Assembly (NCBI RefSeq): GCF_902498195.1
Contig: NZ_CABVIY010000003.1
Coordinates: 1-64,000 of the forward strand
Direction of reading: 5' to 3'
DNA from: Pseudomonas fluorescens
GTDB taxonomy: Bacteria > Pseudomonadota > Gammaproteobacteria > Pseudomonadales > Pseudomonadaceae
Length of the DNA: 64,000 nt
Part shown: in pieces, positions 37,358 to 46,438 of the stretch
Position numbering within the stretch: position 1 is the stretch's first letter
How the letters are laid out: every line of letters begins with the position of its first letter
Translations under genes and position numbers: made by a program
The notes under the pieces: generated by a model
Seen by the model: the letters and a program-made list of their open reading frames with translations, nothing else
Told to the model about the DNA's origin: nothing
The model's database searches: none

Positions 37358-38668
37358 TCAGCGGTTGACGAGTTTTCCGGGAATTCTGAAGACCAGCAGG
37401 GCACCCAGGAACAGGGCGCTTGCCATCACGTACATGCCGATCGTGGTGCTGTGGGTGGTGTCTTTGAGGAAGCCCATCAGGTACGGCGAGACGAAGCCCG
37501 CGAGGTTGCCCCAGGAGTTGATCAGGGCGATGCCGGCGGCGGCGGCCGTGCCACCGAGGAAGGCGGTCGGCAGGCTCCAGAACAACGGCAGGGTGCTCAT
37601 GGCGCCCATGGAACCGAGGGTCAGGCCGATCATGGACACGGTGAAGTTGTCGCTCCAGGTGGCGGAAATGAACAGGCCGATGCCCCCGAGCACTGCGGTC
37701 AGCGCCAGGTGCCAGCGACGTTCGCGCAGCCGGTCGGCGCTGCGCGACACCAGGATCATGGTCATCGCCGCGGCGGCGTAAGGGATGGCGGTGAGCATGC
37801 CGACCTGCAACACATCGCTGACGCCGGCCTGGCGGATGAGGGTCGGCAACCAGAAACCGACGGTGTAGAAACCGGCGATCATGCAGAAGTAGATGGCCGT
37901 CAGCAGCCAGATGCGCGGCTGCAGGAACACCTCTTTGAGGCTGTGTTTCTGGTGGCCGGCGGACTCCGCGTCGATGCGCGTCTGCAGCAGGTTTTTTTCT
38001 TCCCGGGTGAGCCAGCCAGCACTGGAGATGCGGTCGCTGAGGCAGAAAATCACCAGGATACCGACGGCGATCGAAGGCAGGCCTTCAAGAAAGAACAGCC
38101 ACTGCCAGCCGGCAAACCCGTGGTCACCGTTGAAGGCGCTCATGATCCAGCCGGACAAGGGCGCGCCGATCAGCCCGGACAGCGGCACCGCCGTGGCAAA
38201 CAGGGCGTACATCTTGCCGCGCCGATGGGTCGGGAACCAGTAGGACAGATAGAGGATCACGCCGGGGTAGAACCCGGCCTCGGCGATCCCCAGCAGGAAC
38301 CGCATGATGTAGAAGGACATCGGCGTACTGACCAGTGCCATGGCCGAGGAAATGATGCCCCAGGTGATCATGATGCGGGCGATCCACAACCGCGCGCCAA
38401 CGCGATGCAGGATCAGGTTGCTGGGAATTTCCACGAGGAAGTAGGCAATGAAGAAGATCCCTGCGCCCAGGCCATAGACGGCTTCGGAAAACTGTAGGTC
38501 GTCGGACATTTGCAGCTTGGCGAAACCGACGTTGACCCGGTCCAGATAGGCGACCAGGTAGCACAGCAACAACAGCGGCAGGATGCGCCACGCCACTTTG
38601 CGATACGCCAGATCCTCGAAGCGATCGGCGGGCACGGCGGCACCGGTTTGAATCACTGATTCAGTCAT
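37358..38668 (-). CDS. MFS transporter, anion:cation symporter family
   Basis: A 436-residue, 12-helix MFS protein of the ACS type (ExuT/tartrate-like): helix 1 CYLVAYLDRVNVGFAKLQM and loop RFLLGIAEAGFYPGVILYLSYWFP are typical. It heads the leftward denD-otn series with 15 bp to denD, so it probably imports erythronate or a related sugar acid. It is divergent from a FadR-type regulator. Confidence 0.9.
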   Translation of the reverse strand: MTESVIQTGAAVPADRFEDLAYRKVAWRILPLLLLCYLVAYLDRVNVGFAKLQMSDDLQFSEAVYGLGAGIFFIAYFLVEIPSNLILHRVGARLWIARIMITWGIISSAMALVSTPMSFYIMRFLLGIAEAGFYPGVILYLSYWFPTHRRGKMYALFATAVPLSGLIGAPLSGWIMSAFNGDHGFAGWQWLFFLEGLPSIAVGILVIFCLSDRISSAGWLTREEKNLLQTRIDAESAGHQKHSLKEVFLQPRIWLLTAIYFCMIAGFYTVGFWLPTLIRQAGVSDVLQVGMLTAIPYAAAAMTMILVSRSADRLRERRWHLALTAVLGGIGLFISATWSDNFTVSMIGLTLGSMGAMSTLPLFWSLPTAFLGGTAAAAGIALINSWGNLAGFVSPYLMGFLKDTTHSTTIGMYVMASALFLGALLVFRIPGKLVNR

Positions 38669-38745
38669 GTGTTTCCCCCATCCTTATTTTTGTAGTGGGT
38701 GACGTTGTTTTTGTCGGATTACATGATGTGGCGTTTTTTATCATA

Positions 38746-38760
38746 ATACGTCATACGAAT
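38746..38760. promoter_or_regulatory. Candidate FadR/GntR operator
   Basis: In the divergent region, read on the minus strand, CGTATGACG (CGT-3-ACG) within an AT-rich stretch is close to the TNGTNNNACNA pattern bound by FadR-branch GntR regulators. It fits control of the erythronate operon by the adjacent gene. Confidence 0.45.
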
Positions 38761-38828
38761 TCAACCGCGAGATTCAGAGAGGACGGCAGGTCTAAAATGC
38801 AGTACCGTTCACCGATTTGACCCCTGAG

Positions 38829-39614
38829 ATGCCTATGCCCATTCCTGACAAATCTTCCTGTGCCGCCGATGCGCTGGCGGTCCTGAAGGACTCCGCCAAA
38901 GGCACGCTGTCCGATCAGGTGACGGCCGCCCTGAAGGCCTATATCGCCAGCGGCGAAGCGCTGCCGGGCGATCGCCTGCCCACTGAACCGGTGCTCTCGG
39001 AGCGTTTCGGGGTCAGCCGGACGGTGATTCGCGAGGCGATTTCGCGCCTCAAGTCAGCCGGCCTGGTCGAGGTTCGCCAGGGCAGCGGTACCGTGGTCAA
39101 CGAAGGCGCGCACATCAAGGCGTTCACCATCGATCTGGATGTCGGCGGGTCGATCGAGGCGGTATTGCGGGTTACCGAACTGCGCCGAGGTATCGAAGGC
39201 GAGGCGGCTGCCCTGGCCGCGCAGCGGCACTCATCGGCACAGCTCAAAGCCATTCACCAGGCACTGAAGGCCATCGATGCCGCCGAGCAGGCGGGGCGCG
39301 ATGGCGTGGAGGAAGACCTGGCGTTCCATCACTCCATTTCCCGGGCGACCGGCAATCCGCTGTACCCGTCGCTGCACGAGTTCATCGCGCAATTCATCAA
39401 GGAGGCGATCCGCATTACGCGCTCCAACGAGGAACGCCGCCGCGACCTGGCCAAGACCGTGCAGGCCGAGCACTTCGCGGTGTACGCGGCCATCGCCGAG
39501 CGTGACCCGGAGGCTGCTCGCCAGGCGGCGCTCACCCACATCAATAACGCGGTCGAGCGGCTCAAGAGTGCCGATCCCTCGTTCTGGCAAAATCCGGGGA
39601 AGAGGACTTCCTAG
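38829..39614 (+). CDS. FadR-branch GntR regulator
   Basis: About 261 residues. The wHTH (LSDQVTAALKAYIASGEALPGDRLPTE...FGVSRTVIREAISRLKSAGLV) is followed by an FCD domain with metal/ligand residues in DLAFHHSISRATGN and the final ALTHINNAVERL. It is divergent from the erythronate importer and denD-otn genes and is their likely repressor. The start is uncertain among 38829, 38835 and a TTG at 38817. Confidence 0.88.
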   Translation: MPMPIPDKSSCAADALAVLKDSAKGTLSDQVTAALKAYIASGEALPGDRLPTEPVLSERFGVSRTVIREAISRLKSAGLVEVRQGSGTVVNEGAHIKAFTIDLDVGGSIEAVLRVTELRRGIEGEAAALAAQRHSSAQLKAIHQALKAIDAAEQAGRDGVEEDLAFHHSISRATGNPLYPSLHEFIAQFIKEAIRITRSNEERRRDLAKTVQAEHFAVYAAIAERDPEAARQAALTHINNAVERLKSADPSFWQNPGKRTS

Positions 39615-40134
39615 TCCTGTGCGTGCCTGATCGCGACGACCAGGCCGCTGCATAGCCACCCCACGAAACATCTGCTAAAAAATTAGCCCCTCTGCTGCAT
39701 CGACCGGTTGAACCCCCAACCGGTAGCGGCCTGTCCCCGCTGCGCCGTTATCCGCGTGGCCTGCGTCCGCATGTCCGGATGCCATTTACGGCTGATCGGC
39801 GCTGAACCCACTAAGGGAAACCTTTAGCCGGGTTGGAGATTTCCCCCTTGGCGATGCTGTTCATCTTGATACCGGCGCAGCGTCCGGTGACTTACCTTGC
39901 GTGGACAAGCGGCGTGCCGTCGTGGCGGACACTGTCATTCAGTCCGCCTGGCGTTTTACCCCATAACAACAAGAGGCCAGACAATGCTCGTACCCAATGT
40001 CCCCTATCTCTCTCCTGCAATCCGCCAGAAGTTGCCAGGCCACTGCCCCGCAGCTTCCCGGTCGCCAGGTTTTTAGTTTGATCCTGCTCCTATAAATACA
40101 AGTGCCCAGGCACATACAGATGTGGAGATGTCAG
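39615..40134 (+). other. 520-bp leader upstream of the OprD-type porin
   Basis: No protein-coding gene is convincing here. The stretch holds an ACCGGTTG/CAACCGGT hairpin near 39703-39725, a compact hairpin at about 39805-39834 (AACCC and CTAAGG arms around a GAAA tetraloop, closing on GGGTT), and the A-rich leader segment described separately at 39940-40076. It may be a long structured 5' leader of the porin-MFS transcript. Confidence 0.5.
39940..40076 (+). repeat. Leader repeat copy 1 with CA motif and 30-codon mini-ORF
   Basis: Contains CATAACAACAAGAGGCC followed by ATG (39984) and a 30-codon open frame ending TAG at 40076. A similar segment (shared AGTCCGCC, CATAACAA-AAGAGGCC, TGCCCCGCA-CTTCCC) recurs at 41390-41519 before the MFS gene. 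The A-rich run is a likely Crc/Hfq target over a ribosome binding site; whether the peptide is made is unknown. Confidence 0.55.
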
Positions 40135-41385
40135 ATGTTTCAGGGAAAGCAATCGTGCCGTGGGCTCGGCATTGCCGGCGTGGTGGGGATGATCTGTTCG
40201 CCGTTGGCCGCACAGGCCGATGTGATAGATGACAGCCACTTCAAGGTGGATACACGTAACTTCTACTTGCACCGCAACTACACCAACACCAACGCGCCGG
40301 ATTCCGAAGTGCACAGTTGGTCCCAGGGTTTCGATGCGCAGTTCACCTCCGGCTACACCGACACCACGCTGGCCATCGGTCTTGATGTGGATGCGCAATA
40401 CGCCGTGCGCCTGGATTCGTCGGGCAATGACGGTTCGCTGCCGTACAGCGTGCGCGACCGGCAAACGGCCGACGACTACAGCCGCGCCGGCGCAACCTTG
40501 AAGATGCGCTACAGCAAGACCGAGCTGAAAGTGGGCGATCTTCGCCCACAATTGCCGGTGGCCTTCGATGACCCCAGCCGGCAACTGGATACCATCTACC
40601 AGGGCGCCGTGGTCGAGTCGAAGGAAGTGGAAGGGTTGACGTTGACCGGCGGGCGCTTCTGGTCTGCCGTGACACGGGAGTCGTCCAACCACGAGAAACT
40701 GTACAAATATGGCTCCACCGACAATCTCGACAGTGACGGCCTGGACTTCGGCGGCGCCACTTACGACATCACCAAGAACCTGCAAGCCAGTTACTTCTAC
40801 GGCGTGTTGCACGACATTTACCAGCAGCACTATTTCGGCCTGATGCACATGGCCGATCTGGGCAATGGCTACCGACTCAAAACCGATTTGCGCTACTTCA
40901 ATAACAACGAAGACGGCAATGCCTTGAATGGCGTGATCGACAACCGTTCCTGGGGCACCTTGTTCTCCTTGCTCAAGGGCGCTCACATGTTTGGCGTCAG
41001 TTACCAGCGCATGCTCGGTGACAGCGTGTTCCCGACCATGAACGGCTATATCCCGCAACCTTACCTGGTGCACTGGTCGTCCCTGGGGTTTGTCCGCCCG
41101 GGTGAAAAATCCTGGGGCGTGCGCTACGGCTATGACTTTGCCGCAATGGGCCTGCCGGGGCTGAAGTTCTACACCCGCTACATCAAGGGTACGAACTGGG
41201 ACCGTGGTGCAAACCTGAGCGACAACCAGGAAAGCGAACGCTACCTGGGGCTCAGCTACGTGGTGCAGAGCGGGGCGCTGCAAGGCTTGGGCGTGGACTT
41301 GCGCAATATCGACGTGAAACAGAAGTACGGCTACGACTACAACGAATTCCGTGTCGCCACCACTTACACCTGGAAGTTCTGGTAA
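40135..41385 (+). CDS. OprD-family outer-membrane porin
   Basis: A 416-residue OprD-type porin: signal peptide ending AQA (about residue 28), then DDSHFKVDTRNFYLHRNYTN, repeated amphipathic strands, the family segment YKYGSTDNLDSDGLDFGGA, and C-terminal TTYTWKFW. It would import an organic acid or basic compound together with the MFS gene 160 bp downstream. GGAG 7-10 bases upstream supports the start at 40135. Confidence 0.92.
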   Translation: MFQGKQSCRGLGIAGVVGMICSPLAAQADVIDDSHFKVDTRNFYLHRNYTNTNAPDSEVHSWSQGFDAQFTSGYTDTTLAIGLDVDAQYAVRLDSSGNDGSLPYSVRDRQTADDYSRAGATLKMRYSKTELKVGDLRPQLPVAFDDPSRQLDTIYQGAVVESKEVEGLTLTGGRFWSAVTRESSNHEKLYKYGSTDNLDSDGLDFGGATYDITKNLQASYFYGVLHDIYQQHYFGLMHMADLGNGYRLKTDLRYFNNNEDGNALNGVIDNRSWGTLFSLLKGAHMFGVSYQRMLGDSVFPTMNGYIPQPYLVHWSSLGFVRPGEKSWGVRYGYDFAAMGLPGLKFYTRYIKGTNWDRGANLSDNQESERYLGLSYVVQSGALQGLGVDLRNIDVKQKYGYDYNEFRVATTYTWKFW

Positions 41386-41389
41386 GCCC

Positions 41390-41519
41390 AGTCCGCCCGC
41401 AGAAGACCCCCATAACAATAAGAGGCCTGACCATGTTGCAACCACTTGTCCTTTACATCTGCCCCGCAACTTCCCCGTCGGTGCCCCGTGCACCGTCACC
41501 CGGCGCGCTGCGCGCATGA
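41390..41519 (+). repeat. Leader repeat copy 2 with CA motif and 28-codon mini-ORF
   Basis: Contains CATAACAATAAGAGGCC then ATG (41433) and a 28-codon frame ending TGA at 41519, 26 bp before the MFS GTG start. It is similar to the segment at 39940-40076 in order and sequence. Read as a duplicated translational control element or vestigial gene start. Confidence 0.55.
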
Positions 41520-41545
41520 GCGGATTCCAAGAGGAGCACACCCTA

Positions 41546-42901
41546 GTGAATATTCAGGTCGATAACGCGATCCTGCAGCAGAAGAAAACCTACCTGTACG
41601 AGTGGTATGTGGTTGGCCTGTGCATGGTCGCCTACATCTTTTCGTTTGTGGATCGGCAGATCCTGGCGCTGATGATCGAGCCGATCAAGGCCGACCTGCA
41701 GATCAGCGACACCCAGTTCAGCTTGCTGCACGGCCTGGCGTTTTCGTTGTTCTACGCCTTCATGGGCATGCCCATCGCCTACCTGGCCGACCGCTTCTCC
41801 CGACCGAAAATCATCGCCGTCGGCGTGGTCTTCTGGAGCCTGGCGACCGCCGCGTGCGGCCTGAGCAAGAACTTCCTGCACATGTTCCTCGCGCGCATTG
41901 GCGTCGGTGTCGGCGAAGCGGCCCTGTCGCCCTCGGCGTACTCGATGTTCAGCGACATGTTCCCCAAGGAAAAACTCGGTCGCGCCGTCGGCATCTATTC
42001 GATCGGTTCGTTCGTGGGCGGCGGCCTGGCCTTCCTGGTGGGCGGCTATGTGATCGCGATGCTCAAGGACATGAACACCATCGAGGTGGCCTTTCTCGGC
42101 GCGATGAAGGCCTGGCAGCTGGCGTTCTTCATTGTCGGCCTGCCCGGTATCGTCGTCGGTTTGCTGATCTGGCTCACCGTGCGCGACCCGGCGCGCAAGG
42201 GCTTGCAGGTCGATGCGCAGGGCCGGCCGAAGAAGGTCGCGCTGGGTGACGGCATGCGTTTTCTCGGCCGCCACCGTGCCACCTTCACCTGCCATTACCT
42301 GGGCTTTTCGTTCTACGCCATGGTCCTGTTCTGCATGATGAGCTGGAGCCCGGCGCTGTACATCCGCAAGTTCGGCCTGACGCCGGTCGAGGCGGGCTAC
42401 ATGCTCGGCACCGTGCTGTTGCTGGCCAACACCGCCGGGGTGTTGTTCGGCGGATGGCTCACCGACCTGTTAGCCAAGCGCGGTCATCAGGACGCGGCGA
42501 TGCGCACCGGGGTGATTGGCGCAATCGGCATGGCGGTGCCGGCGGTGCTGTTCCCGCAAGTCGACTCGCTGTGGCTGTCGGTGACCCTGCTGGTGCCGGC
42601 GATGTTCTTCGCCTCGTTCCCGATGCCGGCGTCCACGGCGGCGATGCAGATCCTCGCGCCAAACCAGGTGCGCGCGCAGGTCTCGGCGGTGTTCCTGCTG
42701 ATCAGCAACCTGCTGGGCCTGGGCCTGGGCACCACGCTGGTGGCGCTGTTGACCGACCGCTACTTCGGCTCGCCCGCGGCGGTCGGTTCGTCGATGTCGC
42801 TGGTGATCGTCGGTGCATCGGCCTTGACCGTGCTGTTGCTCTGGCGTGGCTGCGGTCATTTCCGCGAAAGCTATGCCCGGGAGTATCCGGGCCGCGCTTG
42901 A
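41546..42901 (+). CDS. MFS transporter (spinster-like)
   Basis: A 451-residue, 12-helix MFS protein. Helix 1 contains YIFSFVDRQILALMIEPIKADL, and loop 2-3 is ADRFSRPKIIAVG. This branch is often found with catabolic genes for organic acids. GTG at 41546 is preferred because GAGGAG lies just upstream; an in-frame ATG at 41516 lacks a ribosome binding site. It forms a set with the OprD porin upstream and the AraC regulator and two dehydrogenases downstream. Substrate unknown. Confidence 0.87.
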   Translation: MNIQVDNAILQQKKTYLYEWYVVGLCMVAYIFSFVDRQILALMIEPIKADLQISDTQFSLLHGLAFSLFYAFMGMPIAYLADRFSRPKIIAVGVVFWSLATAACGLSKNFLHMFLARIGVGVGEAALSPSAYSMFSDMFPKEKLGRAVGIYSIGSFVGGGLAFLVGGYVIAMLKDMNTIEVAFLGAMKAWQLAFFIVGLPGIVVGLLIWLTVRDPARKGLQVDAQGRPKKVALGDGMRFLGRHRATFTCHYLGFSFYAMVLFCMMSWSPALYIRKFGLTPVEAGYMLGTVLLLANTAGVLFGGWLTDLLAKRGHQDAAMRTGVIGAIGMAVPAVLFPQVDSLWLSVTLLVPAMFFASFPMPASTAAMQILAPNQVRAQVSAVFLLISNLLGLGLGTTLVALLTDRYFGSPAAVGSSMSLVIVGASALTVLLLWRGCGHFRESYAREYPGRA

Positions 42902-42986
42902 TTGGTCATAGTCCATGATCGGTGCCCCGGCCTCGCTCCTGTAGAAGGGAGCGGGGCCGAGGCGCTCCAGATCAGGAGAACCCTTG

Positions 42987-43961
42987 ATGTTGAATGATGT
43001 ACACCTGCTGGAACGGCACAGCCTGCTCAGCTCGGCCGATTACCGTGAGATCAAGGACAAGGTCAGCCACTACCTGTGCCCGCACAGCTTCAACGTGTTG
43101 CGTGACGAGCCGATCCATACCCGGCTCAACGGCGTCTTCTTCGGCGATTCGGCGCTGCTCGACTTGCGCTATGGCGCGCCGGTGGAGATCACCATCGGCG
43201 ACATTGCCGACCAGTACCTGTTTCGCATCACCTTGCAGGGCCATTGCGAAGTGGCCCACGGGCGGCGCAGCGCGGCGATGCAGTCGGGGTGCCTGAGCGT
43301 TTCCTCGCCGTTCGCGCAAAGCCGCATCGTCACCGATAGCCAATGCCGCAACCTGATCCTGCGGGTCGACCGTGATGCCCTGGAGACGCAACTGCAACGC
43401 CTGCTCGGCCGCAGCCTGCGGCAGTCGGTGATCTTTGATGTCAGCGTCGACCCCCTCGGCGCCGGCGTCGTCAGCCTCTATCACACCCTGGACTACATTT
43501 GCCGGCTGTATGGCAGCGGCGTGGACGGTTCGCGCCTCGCCAGCGGCCTGTCCGACTACCTGATGCAACTGCTGCTGACCCAGCTGCCGCACAACTACTC
43601 CGCGGACCTGTTGATCGATACGCGCGCGCCGCTGCCGCACCACGTGAAAAAAGCCCGCGACTACATCGAGGCGCACCTGGACGAACCGATCAGCCTGGCA
43701 ACCCTGAGCGAGCTGTGTGGCGTCTCGGTCCGCACCTTGCAGAGCGGCTTCCGGCAGTTTCTCCAGCAAGCGCCGGTCGAGTACATCCGTGACCGCCGCC
43801 TGGCGCTGATCCACGAGTCGCTCAAGCAGGGCAATGGCGGCGATACCGTCACCGATATCCTGTTGCGTCACGGCATCAACAGCTTCGGGCATTTTTCCAG
43901 CGCCTACCGGCAACGCTATGGCTGCCTGCCGTCGGACACCCTGCGCCGACGCCCGCATTGA
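42987..43961 (+). CDS. AraC/XylS-family regulator
   Basis: A 324-residue regulator. The N-terminal ligand domain of the AraC-binding-like type (AHGRRSAAMQSGCLSVSSPF) is followed by two C-terminal HTH motifs (ISLATLSELCGVSVRTLQSGFRQFL and TDILLRHGINSFGHFSSAYRQRYG). It lies within the gene series and probably activates it. AGGAG lies upstream of the ATG at 42987; a TTG one codon earlier is possible. Confidence 0.92.
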   Translation: MLNDVHLLERHSLLSSADYREIKDKVSHYLCPHSFNVLRDEPIHTRLNGVFFGDSALLDLRYGAPVEITIGDIADQYLFRITLQGHCEVAHGRRSAAMQSGCLSVSSPFAQSRIVTDSQCRNLILRVDRDALETQLQRLLGRSLRQSVIFDVSVDPLGAGVVSLYHTLDYICRLYGSGVDGSRLASGLSDYLMQLLLTQLPHNYSADLLIDTRAPLPHHVKKARDYIEAHLDEPISLATLSELCGVSVRTLQSGFRQFLQQAPVEYIRDRRLALIHESLKQGNGGDTVTDILLRHGINSFGHFSSAYRQRYGCLPSDTLRRRPH

Positions 43962-44056
43962 GACGCCTGCGCAATCCGTCAGTCGGCTGCGCAATCGGAT
44001 AAGTCCGCGGCGGTGCGGCCCGCTAGCATCGAGTCTCTTACAAGAGGAGCGACTCC

Positions 44057-45163
44057 ATGAAGATTACGGTGCTGGGTGGTGGACACGGTTGTTATGCCGC
44101 GGCTGTCGAAATGGCTGAAAAGGGGCATCAGACCCGCCTGTGGCGCCGTGATTCGGCAGCGCTCAGGGAACTGCTGGCCATCGGCAGCCTGACCATCAAG
44201 GACTATCGGGGCACCCGCCAGCTCTCCGTCGGCCAGCCGGGCGACACGCTGTCACTGACCGACGACCTGGCCGAAGCCCTGGGCGATGCGCAACTGATCA
44301 TCATCCCGCTGCCGTCGACCTCCCACGAAGACCTGGCCAAACAAGTGGCGCCGCACCTGCGCGACGGTCAGGTGGTGTTCCTGCCGCCCGGCACCTTCGG
44401 CAGCTACGTATTCGCCAAGGCCATGGCCGATGCCGGTAACCAGAGCAAAGTGGCCTTCGCGGAAACCGGCACGCTGCCGTACCTGGTGCGCAAGCACGGG
44501 GCCAGCGACCTGGTGATCAGCTGCTACGCGACCCGTCTGCCGACCGGTGTGTTTCCAAGCAACCTGTCCGAACACGCGTTCGCCGTACTGCGCGAGGCCT
44601 ACCCGAGTGTCGAGCCGATCGAAGACGCCCTGAGCGGCGCGTTGATGAACGCCGGCCCCATCATCCACCCGCCACTGATCATGATGAACGCCGGTCCCCT
44701 GGAGCATTTCGAGGCCTGGGACATTCACAACGAGGGCACCCAGCCGTCGATTCGCCGCGTGACCAACCAGCTGGATGCCGAGCGCATGGCCGTGCGCGAG
44801 GCACTGACCTACGGCGCACCGCACTTTCCCCTGGCCGATCACTACAACAAAAGCGAAGGCGAGGAGTGGATGTACGGTCGCGGCGCCCACGGCAAGCTGA
44901 CCGACAGCGGCGACTGGCGCGAAGACATCGATCTGCAGAAACACCGCTACATGCTCGAAGACACCCGCCTGGGCTTGTCCTTCCTGGTGTCGGTCGGCCG
45001 TTGGGCCGGTGTGCCGACCCCGGTTGCGCAGGGCCTGCTGAGCATTGCTTCGGTCGTTGCCGGGCGCGACCTGTATGCCGAAGGGCGCACCCTGGAAAAC
45101 CTCGGCCTGGACAAGCTTGACCGGGTGCAAATGACCGAGCTGCTGAGCAGGGGGTTCAACTGA
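44057..45163 (+). CDS. NAD/NADP octopine/nopaline dehydrogenase family protein
   Basis: A 368-residue two-domain dehydrogenase. The Rossmann motif is GGGHGCYAAAVEMA; the opine-dehydrogenase domain has AFAETGTLPYL and the conserved substrate-binding region HPPLIMMNAGPLEHF. Family members reductively join or oxidatively split amino acids and 2-oxo acids, but many are of unknown function. The stop overlaps the start of the next dehydrogenase by one base, so the two are coupled. With an OprD porin and MFS upstream, a catabolic role on an imported opine-like or hydroxy acid compound is plausible. Confidence 0.82.
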   Translation: MKITVLGGGHGCYAAAVEMAEKGHQTRLWRRDSAALRELLAIGSLTIKDYRGTRQLSVGQPGDTLSLTDDLAEALGDAQLIIIPLPSTSHEDLAKQVAPHLRDGQVVFLPPGTFGSYVFAKAMADAGNQSKVAFAETGTLPYLVRKHGASDLVISCYATRLPTGVFPSNLSEHAFAVLREAYPSVEPIEDALSGALMNAGPIIHPPLIMMNAGPLEHFEAWDIHNEGTQPSIRRVTNQLDAERMAVREALTYGAPHFPLADHYNKSEGEEWMYGRGAHGKLTDSGDWREDIDLQKHRYMLEDTRLGLSFLVSVGRWAGVPTPVAQGLLSIASVVAGRDLYAEGRTLENLGLDKLDRVQMTELLSRGFN

Positions 45164-46161
45164 TGGACGCTGCGTTGCCCCATGTCAGCGTGGTCGGCGC
45201 CGGGCGGATGGGCGAGGGCATTGCCCTGGCGTTCATCCATGCGGGCCTGCCGGTCACCCTCATCGATATCAAGGATCGCGCCGAGGAGGAGCGCCTCGGT
45301 TACTTCGAGCGTGTGCGTAACAACATCCACAGCGAACTGCAGATGCTGGTGCGCCTCGGCCTGCTCCAGCCGGCGCAGGCGGACATTGCCCTGTCCCGGT
45401 TGACGCTTAAATCCAGGTCCCAGGCCGACGAAACACTGCGCCAGTGCGACCTGGTGTTCGAAGCCGTGCCGGAAGTCGTCGAGGTCAAGCAGCAGACCTT
45501 CGCCTGGATCAGCGAGCAGGTCCCGGCGTCGACCATCATCGCCTCGACCACCTCGACCTTCCTGGTCACCGAGTTGAGCGAAATGGTCAGTGAGCCTGCG
45601 CGCTTTGTGAACGCGCACTGGCTCAACCCGGCGTACTTGATGCCGCTGGTGGAAGTCAGCCGCAGTGAAGCGACCTGCCCGCAGGTGGTCGAGCGGCTGC
45701 TGCAACTGCTCAAGCGGATCGGCAAGGTGCCCGTGGTGTGCAATCCGGTGGCGGGCTACATCGTGCCGCGCATCCAGGCCCTGGCGATGAACGAAGCCGC
45801 GCGGATGGTGGAAGAGGGCGTGGCCAGCGCGGAAGATATCGACACCGCGGTGCGCGTCGGCTTTGGTTTGCGCTTCTCGGTGCTGGGCCTGCTGGAGTTC
45901 ATCGACTGGGGCGGCGGCGACATTCTCTACTACGCCTCGCGTTACCTGAGTGGCGCACTGTCGCCGCGTTTCGAGTCGCCACAGGTGATTGCCGACAACA
46001 TGCACAACGGCCGCAATGGCTTGCGCGATGGCCAGGGTTTCTACGATTACCGTGACCTGGACGTGGACGCCTACAAGCAGCAGCGGCTTGGCGCCTTTGT
46101 CCGCAAGCTGGAGTTGTCGGGGTTGACGCCTGCGTTCGATGGCGCCTTGAAGCAGCCCTGA
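45163..46161 (+). CDS. 3-hydroxyacyl-CoA dehydrogenase-like protein
   Basis: A 332-residue NAD-dependent dehydrogenase of the 3-hydroxyacyl-CoA/L-carnitine/L-gulonate dehydrogenase family. The Rossmann motif is GAGRMGEGIALAF, followed by DLVFEAVPEVVEVKQ, the catalytic region NAHWLNPAYLMPLVEV (His) and GYIVPRIQALAMNEA. The absence of a crotonase domain and the length point to a single-function hydroxyacid dehydrogenase. It may act after the opine-type enzyme in an unknown pathway. Confidence 0.84.
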   Translation: MDAALPHVSVVGAGRMGEGIALAFIHAGLPVTLIDIKDRAEEERLGYFERVRNNIHSELQMLVRLGLLQPAQADIALSRLTLKSRSQADETLRQCDLVFEAVPEVVEVKQQTFAWISEQVPASTIIASTTSTFLVTELSEMVSEPARFVNAHWLNPAYLMPLVEVSRSEATCPQVVERLLQLLKRIGKVPVVCNPVAGYIVPRIQALAMNEAARMVEEGVASAEDIDTAVRVGFGLRFSVLGLLEFIDWGGGDILYYASRYLSGALSPRFESPQVIADNMHNGRNGLRDGQGFYDYRDLDVDAYKQQRLGAFVRKLELSGLTPAFDGALKQP

Positions 46162-46173
46162 CGGCGCATGCTC

Positions 46174-46282
46174 CCCTGTAGGAGCGAGCCTGCTCGCGAA
46201 AAACGCCCAGACACCGCGTTCATCCTGACAGGGCGCGTTATCGTTGACGACCATCGCGAGCGGGGCTCGCTTCTACAGGGGA
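46174..46282. repeat. REP pair (REPIN) 1
   Basis: A left arm CTGTAGGAGCGAGCCTGCTC and an inverted right arm CGAGCGGGGCTCGCTTCTAC flank a spacer containing CAGACACCGCG and CGCGTTATCGTTG. This is the usual Pseudomonas REP doublet, probably mobilised by a RAYT transposase encoded elsewhere. Confidence 0.88.
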
Positions 46283-46337
46283 TCGGGGCACCCGCCAAAG
46301 CCAGGTCGGCTTTATACTTTTACGGATGTACGCATTC

Positions 46338-46434
46338 CCTTGTAGGAGCGAGCCCTGCTCGCGAAAAACGCGCAGACACCGCGATCATACAGACAGCCCG
46401 CGTTATCGTTGGCGTCCATTGCGAGCAGGTCGAA
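46338..46434. repeat. REP pair (REPIN) 2, right arm decayed
   Basis: The left arm TGTAGGAGCGAGCCCTGCTC and spacer closely match the first pair (AACGCGCAGACACCGCG, CGTTATCGTTGGCGTCC). The right arm is shortened to TTGCGAGCAGGTCGAATGCG and runs into the gene remnant at 46439. Confidence 0.8.
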
Positions 46435-46438
46435 TGCG

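Noticed and set aside
36623..38497. A 624-codon plus-strand frame opposite denD and the MFS gene
   Set aside because: The composition is that of a codon shadow (rich in Gln, Gly, Ala, Asp) and the opposite strand encodes clear families.
41433..41519. Extending the MFS gene upstream to the ATG at 41516 or beyond
   Set aside because: The GTG at 41546 has a strong ribosome binding site, while the upstream frame covers the repeated leader and has no homology.
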